NCBI GenBank assembly: GCA_026873275.1
Contig: JANTUC010000016.1
Span: 744,001-808,000 of the forward strand
Reading direction: 5' to 3'
Length of the DNA stretch: 64,000 nt
Source of the DNA: Pseudopithomyces maydicus
Taxonomy: Eukaryota; Ascomycota; Dothideomycetes; Pleosporales; Didymosphaeriaceae
Both the position numbers and the translations under genes were made by a program. Position 1 is the first letter of the stretch, and every line of letters starts with the position of its first letter. Positions 32,133 to 44,764 of the stretch are shown in pieces. The notes beneath the pieces were generated by a model, which was not told the DNA's origin, made no database searches, and worked only from the letters and a program-made list of their open reading frames with translations.

Positions 32133-34425
32133 CTACTGCTGCCGCGTCTGGAAATGCTGCGGCACATACGGCGATGGCGGGTCGCGTTGCGGGTTGCGCT
32201 GCAACTGTGGTTGTGGTTGTGGCTGCTGCTGCGGCATCCAGGATCCATGGTAGTCGAGTGAGTTGCCGTATAGCCCCAAGCTAAGCGCATTTGTGTAGTC
32301 GGACTGCATGGCCGCGTTGGGGATTGCCGATCCGTATGTGTTTGCGTCCGGAAGTGGGTACTGAAGCTGCTGGGAATATGTGGTCGGGATAGCTGACCAG
32401 TCTGTAAAGTTGCCCACCGCCTCGAATTCCTGTTGCGTCACCATGAATGGGCTCAAGTTGGGTATATCTGGGAGTATGGGTGCTTGAGATATACCGAGGC
32501 CCATCGGCGTTGTTGTTGGGGTGTATCCGCTCTGGAAGCCCGTTGAAGAACCTTGAGACGTTGCCTGGTAGCTGTTCATGTGGGTTTGAGGCGGAGGTGC
32601 GATGGGGAGTGTCTGAAACGAATTCTCGAAGGGATCATGCTGCGGTTGGGGCTCGGGCTGAGGCTTGTGGTGTGAGACGTGGGGACGTCTGAATGGATTG
32701 CTGATGCGAATGCCTCCAAGGACCGTCCCTGTCTCTTTGCTCTTGGGTCTCTTCTTCTCCGACTTCTTCTCCATATCGGGATACTCGCGCCACTGGGCCA
32801 TGGTCAAGCCATCCTTGAAGTGATTGGAAATGTGCGTCTCTCTCTTGTCCCAAGTTTCGAGCCGGTCGCCACAGAAACCACACGTCCAGCCCTCCGCAAC
32901 AGTCTCAGCAGCCTTCTTCCACCGGGCCTGAACAACATCGTACAGAGTAGCGTTGTGGAAGTTCTTGATGTGCTGTCGCAAGTGATCAGGTCGATAGAAG
33001 GTCCTATCAGCCACGTCCCTCTTGGAGCACTCGTCGATCCGGTGATTCTGCAAAAAGTGCTCTTCGGTCGGATTTTTGGTCATGCAAAATGCACACACAG
33101 TCCCCGTATTGGTGCGATTCGGAAAGGTCAGGCGCGGACCATGAAGCATACATGTCCATCGCGCAGCCTGCGTCTTGGGGCGATGCTGCGTGTCTTCGTG
33201 TCGCCGCCACGATTTTGGCACCAAGGACTTGAGACAAAAGGTGCATTGCCACATCTCTTGGTCTGTCGGTGTCGATGGGTCGGCGGGGGAGGTTATAGAT
33301 GCTGGCGAAAGGAGGAGAGGTGTCTGTGGCTGGAGCTGGTTTACGTCTGAAGTCTGGTTACGCCGGTAGTCTTTCTTCTTGCCCCTACGTGAAGGTCGTA
33401 CACGAAGCTGGGAGGTATTGGAGGCTCGGCGATCAGAGGTTGCGGGAAATCTTGCGTCGGATTGTCGATGCTCTGCGTCTTCGCTGTCATCGGCGCCGTC
33501 GAATTCGCTGCCACTCTCAACATGATGCGCGCTCATCTGTCTAGCTCTTGCGTTCGTAAACCATGTGTTGACCTGTTTCTCAGTAATGCCACATTCTTGA
33601 GCTAGCCACCTTTTCGTGTCAGCAGTTGGGTATGGATTGTGTTTGTTAGCATCCAGCCACGCCTGCAGTCGGTTCAACGCGGCTATCGGAAGCTTTGAAT
33701 TCCGGCCTGCACGAGATCGCTTCACCCGGTGTTCTGGAGATGACGGCGAGAGTGGCGACAGATGAGTAGAGTTAGAGAGGCAATTGGAGCAGTATTTTGA
33801 ATCTACAAGCATGACGACGTTGCATGCCGAGCAACGTGACAGCGAGCGGGGTCGCTTCAGTCCTCTTGAATCTGTATGTCCGGGGATTTCAAGTCGCGGA
33901 AGGGAGTCTTTATTGGCTGGTGAAGACCCTCGTGTGGCAGGCACAGTTTCTGGAATGATGTGGGGCTGGCAGTTCTGGCATTTGATATGAGATCCCGGGT
34001 TTGCGAGCTGCCACACTTCACATTGTAGGCAAGTGTTGTTGAAGGTTGGGATTTCAGGAAGTATGAATCTATGGTCTGGTGCATCCCTCGTTGTGAAGAC
34101 ATCTAATTGGGTGGTGATGGGATCGACAAGGGAATCCTCTCGCATCCGACTGCAATCGCTCTACGTCGCCTAGGTTAGCAATACAGCCACACGTGAGGCA
34201 GCCGAATCTACGTACTGCTGGCGTGTTCCAGATGTTGCATTGGTTGAAAAGAACTGGTGTGCAGTTCTGGGCATGGAATTGATGGGCATCGCCTGGTGCT
34301 TGGGCATGAAGCTGCTGTCCGTAAGCTAAAGAAATATCATCAGAGATGCGATGGGAGCCGTACTGATGGTGAGACTGCGCGGCTCGTTTCGTATCCAGAG
34401 TCGACGGACCATATGCTGGAAGCAT
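32133..34425 (-). CDS. Homeodomain (KN/TALE) plus C2H2 zinc-finger transcription factor
   Basis: Exon 2 is 34160-32133. A 55-nt intron (GTACGT..GTAG, branch GCTAAC) joins it to an upstream exon ending at 34216, in frame at least from the Met at 34425, for about 745 aa; further 5' exons are possible. In order: two CxxC-x-CxxC zinc-ribbon-like pairs (CLQCEVW..KCQNC and CSACNVV..YCSNC); a basic patch VKRSRAGRNSK; a homeodomain of the KN class (LQAWLDANKHNPYPT then EKQVNTWFTNARARQM); three C2H2-like fingers (WQCTFCLKSL, GTVCAFCMTK, WTCGFCGDRL); and a Pro/Gln-rich tail. The homeodomain plus C2H2 fingers is a known fungal architecture for developmental regulators. Nuclear; targets unknown. The N-terminal boundary is the weak point. 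Confidence 0.82.
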
Positions 34426-36467
34426 TGCCCTTGCAGCCAATGTCGTTGGGGGACAACATGTTGCTGGTACACCCTGGCCCCAAGACCCTGGTGGCCAAGG
34501 GGTACGGTGTCGTTCAATTGGGTGAGTTGTAGGGTTCCCGGTCTAATTGGACCCGGTAAGCGACGTGGTCAACGCGGTGGTGCTCGAAGTCGTCTTCGTA
34601 TGTCGTGGTAGTCTTGCTTGCCACGTCCTCTGTGTCTGGTGTCGTAGCGAGGCTGCCGTGGCCGTGGGGATGGCGAACCTGTGGATCTGGACTTCGTGAT
34701 AGCGGCAAAGGCGACGAGGCCGCCATTCATATTAGCCATCCCACCCCGCATGGTAACAGCATGTAGCAGTCGCATGGTGAGAATGTCGTGTGGCTAAGTG
34801 TGGCGCGTACAGGAAGTGATTGGCCCGACTCTATTAACAGCTCTGCAGGGGCCTGCACCGTCCGCGCTCCAAGGGCCACATGAGGCTCAGTCACGGCTTG
34901 GGTGCAGCGCTAAGCCCGTCACACGCTCGGTTAATAGAATTTCCGCTGACAGTTCGCGAAAAAGTCGTCGGAAAAACTGCTGGGCCAATCGGAGACGCCT
35001 GCAGGGCAGAGGCGGGACCTGTGGCGGTGTATGTCGGGCGGTAAGCAGGAGCCAATCGTGTGCTAAGTTTGCATCGCACAGCCATCGCGGAAGGATGGTG
35101 GTGCTCGCCGAGGCCGGTAAGACGCTTAAGTCGCAGCGAGGTTGCGCGCTTCGGCGGTGTGCACTGTACCGCACCAGTCGACCATGGCCGTATCTGACGT
35201 CAAGCCGCAAGGCGATGAGCTGCCCGTCGCAGGGACACACCGCATCGGAGGATTACCATCGCTGTTGCGATCATGCCCGTGTTGTGCGGGCCTCGGACCC
35301 TCCGGTGGTCTGCCGTCCTCTCGCCCACGCCCAGCGCATGGATGGCCGCTCTGACGTGCGCACCGGGTCTCGCTCCACAGCCTCAGCTTCGTGAGGTCGC
35401 TGTTATATCTCGGTCTAGCCGCAACTCAAAACGGATAATGCGACAATCTCTGTTCCACGCGGGGACGGAACGCATCGACCTCACCAGACCTGCAGCGCGT
35501 CTCGCAGCATTGCCAGCTCCAGTGTCGCCCATGCCTATCTTATCGACGTCGATCAATCTTTAACAATGGCGTCTCCGAACAGCATATTCCAGCGATGGTG
35601 AGTCCGGAGGATAACAAATCAGTTTTATTGCGAAAGCATGCTGTGACACGAAGCGGAATGACTGCAGTTCGATAGCCTCGTCCGTGGGAAGCGAACGCCT
35701 CTATTTAGGCGATTCCGAGCAGCATGTGCCGCCGAGGGCAAGCCGAGGGCAACTCAATCGTCGGATGCTGAACGATTCCTGGTCCGGCAATGAGATGGAA
35801 CATAGAGATGGGAGGCGCTCGTGTTGTCGTTGAACAAGCCAAGTGTCACTGATACCATGATGGAAACTATACCACCGCCGCGGCAACTCTCAAGCGCGAA
35901 TCGCAGTGAGCCAATCATAGGGTGCACCTGCATACGTGCAAAAACCATCATCACCACGTCAGGCAAGATCGAAGGATAAAAACTCGCAGTTGGCGAAACA
36001 TCTCACGAACGACCTCTGCAATCTGAGTTGCACCTGGACATGATTCGGTCTTTGCGTCCGGCCAGACCCAGGCGAGAGAGTCTCGGGTTCAGCCAGGCTT
36101 CATCCTACCTCAAAATTATGCCGCATACCCAGCAGGAGCCAGCAATTTGTATGCAATCGCGCATCTCGGGTATACATTCTCTCGCATCTAAGTATCCTTG
36201 TTCGAAGCATGAACCGCACGTCAAGAATATACCATTTGAAGCAGACTCCTCGTTCCTTTCCATCGCGTCACTCCCATTCAAAATATCAAGCCCATACCAG
36301 CCAAGTCCCGCCAGCCCATGCAAAAGGGCAACCCAGTGCTGAAATGCCAGAAAAATCATCGTCAGTTCGTCAGTCGTCGTCCTCTATATGCTCTCGCCAA
36401 ATCGGCCCATGCAGCCTCACTTCCAATCGACTTCTACCTCTTTTTATATACGCGCCGGACTGGTACC
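34426..36467. other. Intergenic, possible 5' exons of the homeodomain gene
   Basis: Between 34426 and about 34780 minus-strand frames stay open in pieces and could be upstream exons of the homeodomain gene, but I found no consistent splice chain. From 34780 to 36467 there is GC-rich sequence with random frames on both strands and no domain. Confidence 0.4.
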
Positions 36468-39400
36468 CTACGAGGCGGCCTCGGTCATCTGACACCAAGG
36501 GTGCTCCAAAACCTGGGAGATGGTGATGCGTCTCTCGACATCGCGATCGAGCATCAAGCGAATCAAGTCCAGATTCTCTTCGGACATGATATACGGTACT
36601 CGCAGGTCGTGGTCCATGATCTCATCAATGCTATAGAAGGGATTCTCCTTGTACACAATGGTGTAGAGAAGGATTCCGAGCGCCCAGACGTCTTGCTCTT
36701 TGCCGCGATACGCCTTACCGGCAAGAACCTCTGGAGCAGCGTAATCTGTTCCGGATGGTTAGTGGTTGTGCTACCAGCAATTGCAAATTCAACTTACCAA
36801 TAGTGCCGACAAACACATCAAAAGGCCCACTCTTAATATACGCTGCGCTACCGAAATCGATAAGTTTGATGTTGCCTTCTCCGTCCAGAATGACGTTCTC
36901 ATCTTTGATGTCTCGGTGCACCACCTTTGCTTTGGTGTGCAAGTGATGTACTGCTTCCGCCACCTGCACAAAGATCTTGCGGCACTCCTTCTCCTCCATG
37001 TTTACGCGAAGTTCGATGTAATCAAACAAATCCATGCCAGGCAGGCCGTGCGGTACCATCTCAATGTAATAGTTGATATCATCCTCGAAGAAATCAGACA
37101 TCTCGACAATGTTTGGGTGTTTGAACCCGTCTCTTCGGAGATAATCTAGGACGTGAATCTCCAGTGGCACTGTGCCGAGGCGGCGATCCCGCGTCCAGGT
37201 GTCGACAAGAATCCGCCGCTTTGTCACGTATTTGATGACCTTCTTAGTGCTACTTTTCTTATTGCGGCACAGCTTAACTTGACCGTACGCGCCCTGGCCC
37301 ATGTCTTCGATGACGACGAAATCGCTTATGGTCTTCTTCCGAGGCGGCTCGTCAATCTCTGGCGGAGGTTCAAGCGGGGCGACAGGAGCGGCTGTCTCCA
37401 TTGCTTCTTGTATCTGTTGGGTTAACAGCGAAACCGGCGCGTCTGGTTTTGTCGGTTCTGGCTCAGGCTCTTCAGTGTTGACCAGGGTCGACTGTCCGGG
37501 AGACGGTTGACGAGGAGGTGTGCCCGGCCGTGATACGAGAGGTGTGATGGGGCCCACGCCGTGATTGGCTGCATGTAGCTGTCTAGAATAGGTGATCCAC
37601 AGGGCATAGACCAGTTCCGAGGTTGGGGGGCCACTGGATGTGGTTTCTTCCTCGATCACTTGCTCCTCGTACAAGGGTTTCTTCTCGCTCTTTACGACCC
37701 TCATTTGCACGTCTACCATAATGTCGGTGCCATCTCGATGGATAGCGGGCAGTCCACTGGGTTTCAGAAAGAGAGATGCTGCATCCCCGCGCCCTTCCCG
37801 CATTGCCAAGAGGGCCCTTGCTCGGCGGAAACTCTGTTCGGGAATAACGATGCCATCTACGAGATCTACATTATCTTCATCCGTCATGACATTGAGGATC
37901 TTGTCGAAACCGGGGATGAGTGACGTGACGTGAATACCCTCGGACTGTGCCTGGCCAAATAATGCTGATAAGAAGACCGAATTCGAAGAGGTAACGGTGA
38001 GATTCGATGCGGATAACACTACGATGCCGGCGATATGAGGGAAGCTGGATACTCGGAAGGTGGGCTCGCTGACTAGGGCCTCGACAGTCACGGGTATATT
38101 TATGCTGTTCGCTGTCCGAGCGGTAAAATTGCGGAGTTCGGCGATTTTGTCGTAATCCAGTGCCCCGGTATACACTCCTTGAACTCTAGGAATCGCCGGT
38201 ATGAGACGGCTAAGATCCATCCCTCGGCGCAACCGATCGCTTCCAAAAACCGCCTCTGTTGCCCCATGGCCTGTGACTACACACCCTACTTCGTCAACAG
38301 TGATGTAGACGACGTCCTCTGCAATTTCCTCGAGGACCCAGATAAGGCCTCCCCGCTTCTCCTTGACCCATAAGCTCGCGCTGCCGGTCGCTCCATTCCG
38401 TTTCTGGATCGGCACTACATCACCACACAGCAAGACGCCTCTGGAGGGCTTGGACTCGTGGTTTAGGCCCCCTTTGACGTTCGATTGCTGCGTAAACGAT
38501 GAGCCACTTCCGTCGTCGGTCTGTGCTCGACGATTCTGGGCGATTTGTCGAGAAGAAGGCTTACTGAGTAGCCTCGCTGTAACGCCGTTACCAACTTTCA
38601 ATGTAGTGGTCGGAGCGGGGTGGTTCTGCTGACTTTGGTTGTGCAGGTCCCTGGAAGCCTTTGAGCCCACTTGCGGATCCCGCAGTTTGTCTTCAAGCCA
38701 CTTCCGTCGCTCCTCTCGGACGACCTCCAGAATACCTATCTTTCGAACCTCGGCCCGCGTCACACCAAAAACCAGACAAGCGAGGTCGTTGGCTGCTGTG
38801 ATGGTCCATGGTGCCGTAGCCTCTGTGGTGAAAATGGCTTGTGCAGCTGGGGCCCAGCGACTGCCATGCTGTCCATGAGGAGCAGATCCTGCCGAGTGCG
38901 GGCCCGGGATGCTGGAGATGGGGGTCGCGGTAGGAATGGTCGGAGACATGAGCTGGTTGGCGAAGTCTTGTTCTGCGACGCGGTAGGGCTGTGCCAAAGC
39001 ATCATTTAACTGATGTTGAATGGAGAGAGGTGCTACGTCTGTGAGCGTGCGCTTGAGCGCTGCGCGTTGGGGCCGCTGCGGTGGCGAGGCGCCCGTCTGC
39101 TGACTTGAGGTTTCGGTAGACTTATCAGACATGGTGGTACTTGTCCAGTCCAGATTCTCGTCCGCCATGTCGCCATTCCGCATGTCTGCTAGAGTCTTAT
39201 TGGTAGGGGACCGCGCTGAACTTAGCATGCTTTCAGGACTGGAAGATCTGCCGACACTGACGAAGCTCTTCTCGAATAGATTCTCTCCGTCCAACTCGGC
39301 GGGTCCAGTCAGCGGACCCAGGGCAGCCATGCCGTGAGCGCCGGTTGCTTCGTTGCCGATCAGGTTGGCTCTCGTCAACAGCTCGACCATACTCTGGACT

Positions 39401-40303
39401 TCTTGGTCTCCGCTGATTTTGGCCTGCGCATGTGCGATGCCGGGGTTTGTTGCTGCCCAGCCCAGTTTGTTCTGCATAAAGTCTATCGAGCGTTTGAGGA
39501 CGTTCTGACGATTGTGCATAAACTCATCGGACTGAGTCGCAAACGAGAAGGAGTGCAATGACTCGCTGGGAAAGCGGGTGAGATCCTCGCCAAAGGCAAG
39601 GGTAGGTGAGCCCGGGGCGGTGGGTGCGGAGGTGGACGGATGCCTTGAAGCGGGCGGTGTCGGGTTGATGTTCAGCGAAGCAGCGCGGTGGGCAGAGACT
39701 CCCCGGGAGCCTGGCTGCTGGCGTATGCGGCGGAGGCCAGAGGCACCGAGGCCGTGTTCGTGTTCGGGGACGATGGGCGAGCTGTGAAGCGTAAGCATGA
39801 GCGTGGGAGGGCGTTCGCGGGAGACCATGGCAGGCACCTACCGGGCCATTCTATCCAGCTGTCCCGCGTCTATGCTCATGCGCTTGGTGTTTACAGACAG
39901 CGCCGCTGGCGAGCGCTGCGAGAGCAGATTGCTCGTGCTCTTGGTCTTTGGCAGCGAAACATGGTGGTGCTCGGGCAAGGAGGTGAAGCGGGTGAGCGGC
40001 GGCAGCGACGATGCGGATTCTTCGTGGGGCGAGCCTAGCGGGGTGAGGGCGTCAGTGGATGAGGATGTGAAGGGGAGGGGGCTGAAGGGGGGCAGGTCAA
40101 GTGCAACGCAGCAACAGGCACGCAGCGTCGCAACCTCTAGAGCAGCGTCGGCGTGGAGGGACGGGAATATTCACAGCACGCTCGCCAGGTCTCGGGAGCA
40201 GCAGGCCCAGGTCCCTCTCCCGACACGCCACGGGCAGGACGGGGCACAGTTGGGCGGCGTCGGACGACGCGTGCTACTTACCATCTCTTCGTGGCAGGCT
40301 CAT
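36468..40303 (-). CDS. PAS-domain protein kinase (Psk1/Psk2, PASK type)
   Basis: Exons: 40081-39842, 39781-36798 and 36745-36468, encoding about 1,167 residues. A likely first exon 40303-40282 (MSLPRRD, donor GTAAGT) fits only if one C is missing from a C5 run after the acceptor. The N-terminal ~300 residues are Ser/Pro-rich. The middle contains PAS-like sequence (IAGIVVLSASNLTVTSSN, and TTEATAPWTITAANDLACL). The kinase domain has GQGAYGQVKL (P-loop), KVIKYV (Lys), VVHRDIKDEN (catalytic), LIDFGSAAY (DFG), YAAPEV and WALGILLYTIV. It ends shortly after WCQMTEAAS, typical of PAS kinases, nutrient-responsive Ser/Thr kinases of glucose partitioning and translation. The last intron lies between DFG and APE. 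Confidence 0.9.
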
Positions 40304-41281
40304 CCCCTCAGATGGCTCGCGGCGGCCGAGTACGTCTCGAGACTAGTGGCAGAGCGCAGCTTCACAGCACCCAGGCAGCGGCAGCAGCGACGGCAGCAGC
40401 AGCAGCGCTTCGGGTTTTCCCTGCCAATGCAAAATGTCAATGCCTGGTCGAAAATTGTTGTCGCGAGCGGCAGTGGGCGCTTGGGCTACGGTGCAAATGC
40501 AGGGCGGGCTGGCAGATCGCGGGGAAGGATGCCGGGTCGCAGATGGCGGGCGGTGTGCAAGAGCGAGAGGGGGCGAACGGGGGGTGGTGCGGCAAGACGA
40601 GGACGGGGCGAGCACTGCAATGCGTAAGAGTATGGACACGGTAGAATAACTGTATGAGTATTTGGGCGGAGGGGCTTCGAGTGCAGCCGACCGCCTGCAA
40701 GCTAGTCCATCTCAAATGCTGGTGTTGGCCCACGCCCGCGACCACCAAGACTCCGCACAGACATCCCGCGCCGCAGAACAAGGGCCCAGCTCCAGGTGAC
40801 CGACTCAACGCACTCACATGGAGGCACCACGTTCGTCCCGCCCGTCTGACTGTCCACGCGCCGACGAAGCCCGAATCCCGCCCCTGCTCCCGCCTGCGCT
40901 GCCGACGGCCAGCGTGACGAGCAAAACCCAGCGCTGGCCACCGAGGTCTCCACGGGCCTGGATGTCTGCCAGATTTTCTGTTGATTGCCTCCGCCCTGCA
41001 AGAGACCAGCCTCCCGCCGTCGCCCGCCATCCCCGCGCCTGGTCATTGGCGGCCTGCTCTGCCCATGTTCGAACCTTAACCCGTACATGTATGCTTTGTT
41101 CTCTGAGTCGGCCATTCGTCAAACACCTGTTCATTGTTTGCTGGACAAGCGCCCGCATCCTATGCATCCTATGCTTCATGACGTACTCTTCACATCGTAG
41201 TCCCGTCTTGGTTCTGTACACCGCTTCACGTGCACGCTATCCACCGAGCTGCAGAAATCACTCATGTATTCCAAGCCTCCC
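40304..41281. other. GC-rich intergenic region
   Basis: Promoter of the PAS kinase gene and 3' region of the next minus-strand gene. Long open frames occur on both strands because the sequence is GC-rich and stop-poor, but they have low-complexity Arg/Ala/Pro composition and no domain. Confidence 0.45.
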
Positions 41282-43005
41282 TCATCTTTGCCGGAGTTTA
41301 TCCTTGTGTTCACCCCAGAAGTTTCGACAGCCTGCATTGCGTTAGCACCTGCCACCACCAAGAACCATGTAGTCTATACGTACTGCGATGCATGTTCACT
41401 TGGTCAATCCACCACTCGCCAAAGCTGTCTTCCACCCCATTGTCCACTGCACCCACCCGTTCATCTCTCTTCAATCCGCACAGCATGCACGGCTCCTTCG
41501 CTGGCACCCCACCCTCTCCCTGCTTGAGCACCTTCACAGGCATTGTCTCCTGTATGTCGGGGACACTGCCCAGAGAGCCAGCCTTGATCTGATTTGCAGC
41601 TGAAACAACGTGTCGTAACCTGCCTACCTGGTCCTTCCACGCCCGTACCACATCTGATGCCTCTCGTTCTTCCTTCATATTCTCGCTTTTGTCGATGCTT
41701 GATAGCTTCATGCCCGAAGTAGCACGCGAAGAAGCTGGGCCTATCCGCATCCCTTGAGACAAATGCTGGTCTCGCTTCCAGCGCAGCTTACGTCCGGCAA
41801 TAACATGGGCTGCGACCGACGCCAACACGATGTATCCTTGGAGGTAGGTAATTGTGCTTGGCTCCGCCAGCACCTTGTTGCGCATTGGAAGGGTTTGCGC
41901 TGCCATTGGTTTGAATAGTTTATCTTGTGCATCGGCAAACAAGGGAGGGAATATGGTGAGTAGAACAGCTGGCGGTGGGACGTTCGTCGGGGGCAATTCT
42001 CCTGGGTTCGGATCCTCGAACGTGGGCGAGAGAACAGGAGGTGGCGATGCCAAGGCATTCAAATCTTTGCCGTGCTTGTTCCCTGTCGATTCCAACTTGC
42101 TGGGTGCTTTCGTTTGTTTTTTTACTGGTATGGATGCTTCCCAATCATCGAATGTGTCCCAATCGTCATGTTCCTTTGATGCTGGGGGGGTTGTCGTAGG
42201 TTTGATGTTTCGGCTTGGAGTCACGGAACCGAATCCTCCAGTCGTGTTTCTCAAAGAAGTGGATGTGGGTACATTGGACCGGGCAGCACCCTTTCCCTGG
42301 TCTGTCGGAGCCACCGGGTCAGAAAAGTTCAAATCGCCAAGCAAGTCTGCTATCTGGGAAAGGAGGCCATTAGTATGCAATGAGCGTCAGGCAGTAGTCT
42401 CCAATTACTTACCCCTGCAGAGCTTGTCTGTACATTTGTATTGCTGGCAGGAATTGACTCTGACTCTTCGAAGTCCCCAAAGTCGTCATCGCCAAAATCG
42501 TCTTCTGCGTCAAACAAAACACTCGGATCCGCGGACTTTTTCGCTTGCAGAACGGGGGCTTTCTGCCATGCGTTTTCGGTAGAAGCAGGTCCCGAGAAGG
42601 AGAAGGAATCGTACTTGATTGATGAGCATGTGGCCACTACAACGTAGATTATTATGGATGACCCACGTGTTCTTGCGTCGTTGATAACGTAGGGGCTCGT
42701 GCCCGGGTGGCCGCGGCTGCCACAAAGGCGAACGAATCCTGTTTCAGGAGAGGAGGTGCGACAAAAGACGAAGTATCGCCTTCAAATTCACCCCAGTCAT
42801 CATTGTCATCGGCATCTTGCTGCGCGCCTCGGTTGCTCGCTGCTATCGTCTGTGGCGCTGCATGGGCAGGGGCTGGTGTCGCTGTGATATCATCGAAGAA
42901 GCTGAAGGTCGACGCAGTGGTGTTCCCTGGTTGTTTCTGCTGCTGCTTTCGAGGTGCAGCTGCATTTGAAGAGGTCCCAAATTCTGCAAAGAGGTCTGCC
43001 GACAT
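41282..43005 (-). CDS. Acidic Phe/Trp-motif (DFGDF) protein, probable vesicle-adaptor partner
   Basis: Four exons: 43005-42667, 42613-42413, 42353-41384 and 41331-41282, 519 aa with all phases closed. The first half is disordered and punctuated by acidic aromatic motifs: DDWGEFEGD, EDDFGDDDFGDFEE and DDWDTFDDWEA. These match the WxxF/FGDF-type motifs that bind clathrin adaptor ear domains (known for aftiphilin and yeast Laa2-like proteins). A hydrophobic stretch (YLQGYIVLASVAAHVIAG) follows. The C-terminus has a conserved-looking block CMLCGLKRDERV, then SFGEWWIDQ and HRSCRNFWGEHKDKLRQR. The final exon carries only 16 residues after a 52-nt intron with a GCTAAC branch. A role in Golgi/endosome traffic is inference from motifs. 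Confidence 0.75.
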
Positions 43006-44764
43006 ATTCACGAAGCTTGGAGGAGTTGACGAGTGACGAAAGCTCAGGAAGCTGCGAATTGCGCTAGGCTAGGACAGGACACACTAACGAACAAGCACTC
43101 AGGTCGAATACCTATGCCCCAGCTATTTTTTTCCACCCCAGGGATCATCTATATTTATACTGCAGCGCTAAATTCGTGTATTGATGTTATAGGTTGTAGT
43201 CTATACATCTAGAGAAGTTCTACCCATCCCGAAGAGTGTGTATGTAAATGTACACGGTGTCTTCTCGACGATGATTGCAAGACTGAGGCTATAAGCCCGG
43301 TCTTTCCTGTACCGCCCTCGTATCATCGAACAGTGAAGGATAGGTACCTGTAAATGCCTTTCACGCGTATGTGAAGCAAAGGGCCAGATCCAGTTCCCTT
43401 CTCGAGCAAGATTTGCCCATGAGCTTGATGTATTATCAGAACACCTGAAGCCAAGTTTTTGATTTTTCAATCTAATCTGTGGTGATAACGCCCCAACCAT
43501 ATTAGAGGGCTCACCGACGGGATGTTCTAACTACAATGTCGGTGCTTGATAGAGCTAATTCAGCTCTAACGAGTACAATGAGATAGGCATTCTTGAGATG
43601 ATCGTACGTTAAGAGTTATCACAGGCTGCAGTATTGCCCTGGTTAAGTGTGTGCACAAAGAGAACTGAGTTACACCGTGAAAAGGTCAAGAGCAAGGCAT
43701 CCTCGTGAGGTGATAGCGCCGTGGGGTCATGCCAGGCTGCAGGATTGCATTGGCAAAATATGTACGTATAGAGAACGGACTTGCGCTAGGAAAGGTCAAT
43801 CGAGTCGGAGTATGCGAATCGAATGTGACAACGTGGTCTTCCCGACCGGTTGAGACGATGAAGAGGTAGCGGTAGCAGCTAGGCAAGATCGAACGCGAGG
43901 GTCTGCGGCGGCGAAGCTCGGCTTGTTTCTGGGGGCGAAGTGAGAAGGTTACAGTATGGCGGGCGTGAGTCAGGAAGGGCGGAACACGACTTTGAGCCCG
44001 AAGGAGAGTTTGGTTTCACATCCCTCGAGCGAGCACGGCGTCGCGCGATGAGAATTGGGGGAACGGCGATGGGTCTGAATCGGTTCAGCGACGGAAATTC
44101 GATATCGAGTTTGGAGGACAAAGTGGGCTGATGACGAACTGGGCCGCACGTAGCGCCACAACAACAAAGACCCGTCCCGCCATGGTGGGGCAATGCAAAA
44201 TACCCCGCCAAAAGATTTGGACCGCCCTTATCACGGGCTGGAGCGCGCTTCGCGATGCGGAATGGACAGATTGACGTGTAGCGCGCGCACTGGAGGACCG
44301 GAAGAGAAAACTCTAGCCATGCATAAGGCGCTGGGCGAGATGGTGGACCAGGAAAGCAGGGTGCGCTGTCGAGGTTGTTCGCTCGTGAATGTCCGGCTGC
44401 CTGTGGCGAGTAGATCGCCGGGCGGTCAGCAAAACGGGCCCCAAGGCCAATAGCAGGAAGCAAATCTGCCGCATCTGCCCTCTTTCCCAGTGGGAGCCCA
44501 ACGAGGCTGAGGGCGGTTGCTGTGACACTCAGAGTAAAAAATCTGAAGCATGGCCCGAGCGCCGCGTTAGTGCGGTGCGTGCCCCGCCAGCGGCTTATAA
44601 GCTCGCCCGCCCTCTGAACCTTTCGTACTCTCGTCCTCATACCATCGAACAACAGAAGCTTCGATATCTGTCAGTCGTGTCCTTTGTCCATCTCGCCCGC
44701 ATCTACTGACCCTCCCGCAGGAGATCTTAAAACTTCCTCAAATCGACACTTCACAACCGCTACC
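43006..44764. other. Divergent intergenic region with TEF1 promoter
   Basis: The 1.76 kb lie between the DFGDF gene (minus) and TEF1 (plus). A long minus-strand frame at about 43880-44650 is open, but it lies over the TEF1 promoter and is compositionally unlike the coding genes. The last 200 bp carry the TEF1 core promoter and leader. Confidence 0.45.
44595..44764 (+). promoter_or_regulatory. TEF1 core promoter and pyrimidine-rich leader
   Basis: TTATAA at 44595-44600 is followed by a CT-rich stretch (CTTTCGTACTCTCGTCCTC) and by TCACAACCGCTACC immediately before the ATG. Strongly expressed fungal genes typically show this arrangement. Confidence 0.45.

Noticed and set aside
34798..35394. Plus-strand frame of 198 codons in a GC-rich gap
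   Set aside because: Cys/Arg/Ser-rich with no domain, no splice partner and a similar open frame on the opposite strand.
39797..40627. Plus-strand frame of 276 codons opposite the PAS kinase 5' end
   Set aside because: The minus strand encodes the kinase N-terminus in part of this span; the plus frame is low-complexity Arg/Gly/Gln sequence.
43879..44652. Minus-strand frame of 257 codons upstream of TEF1
   Set aside because: It covers the TEF1 promoter, has no domain, and its Arg/Pro/Ala composition matches GC-rich non-coding sequence.
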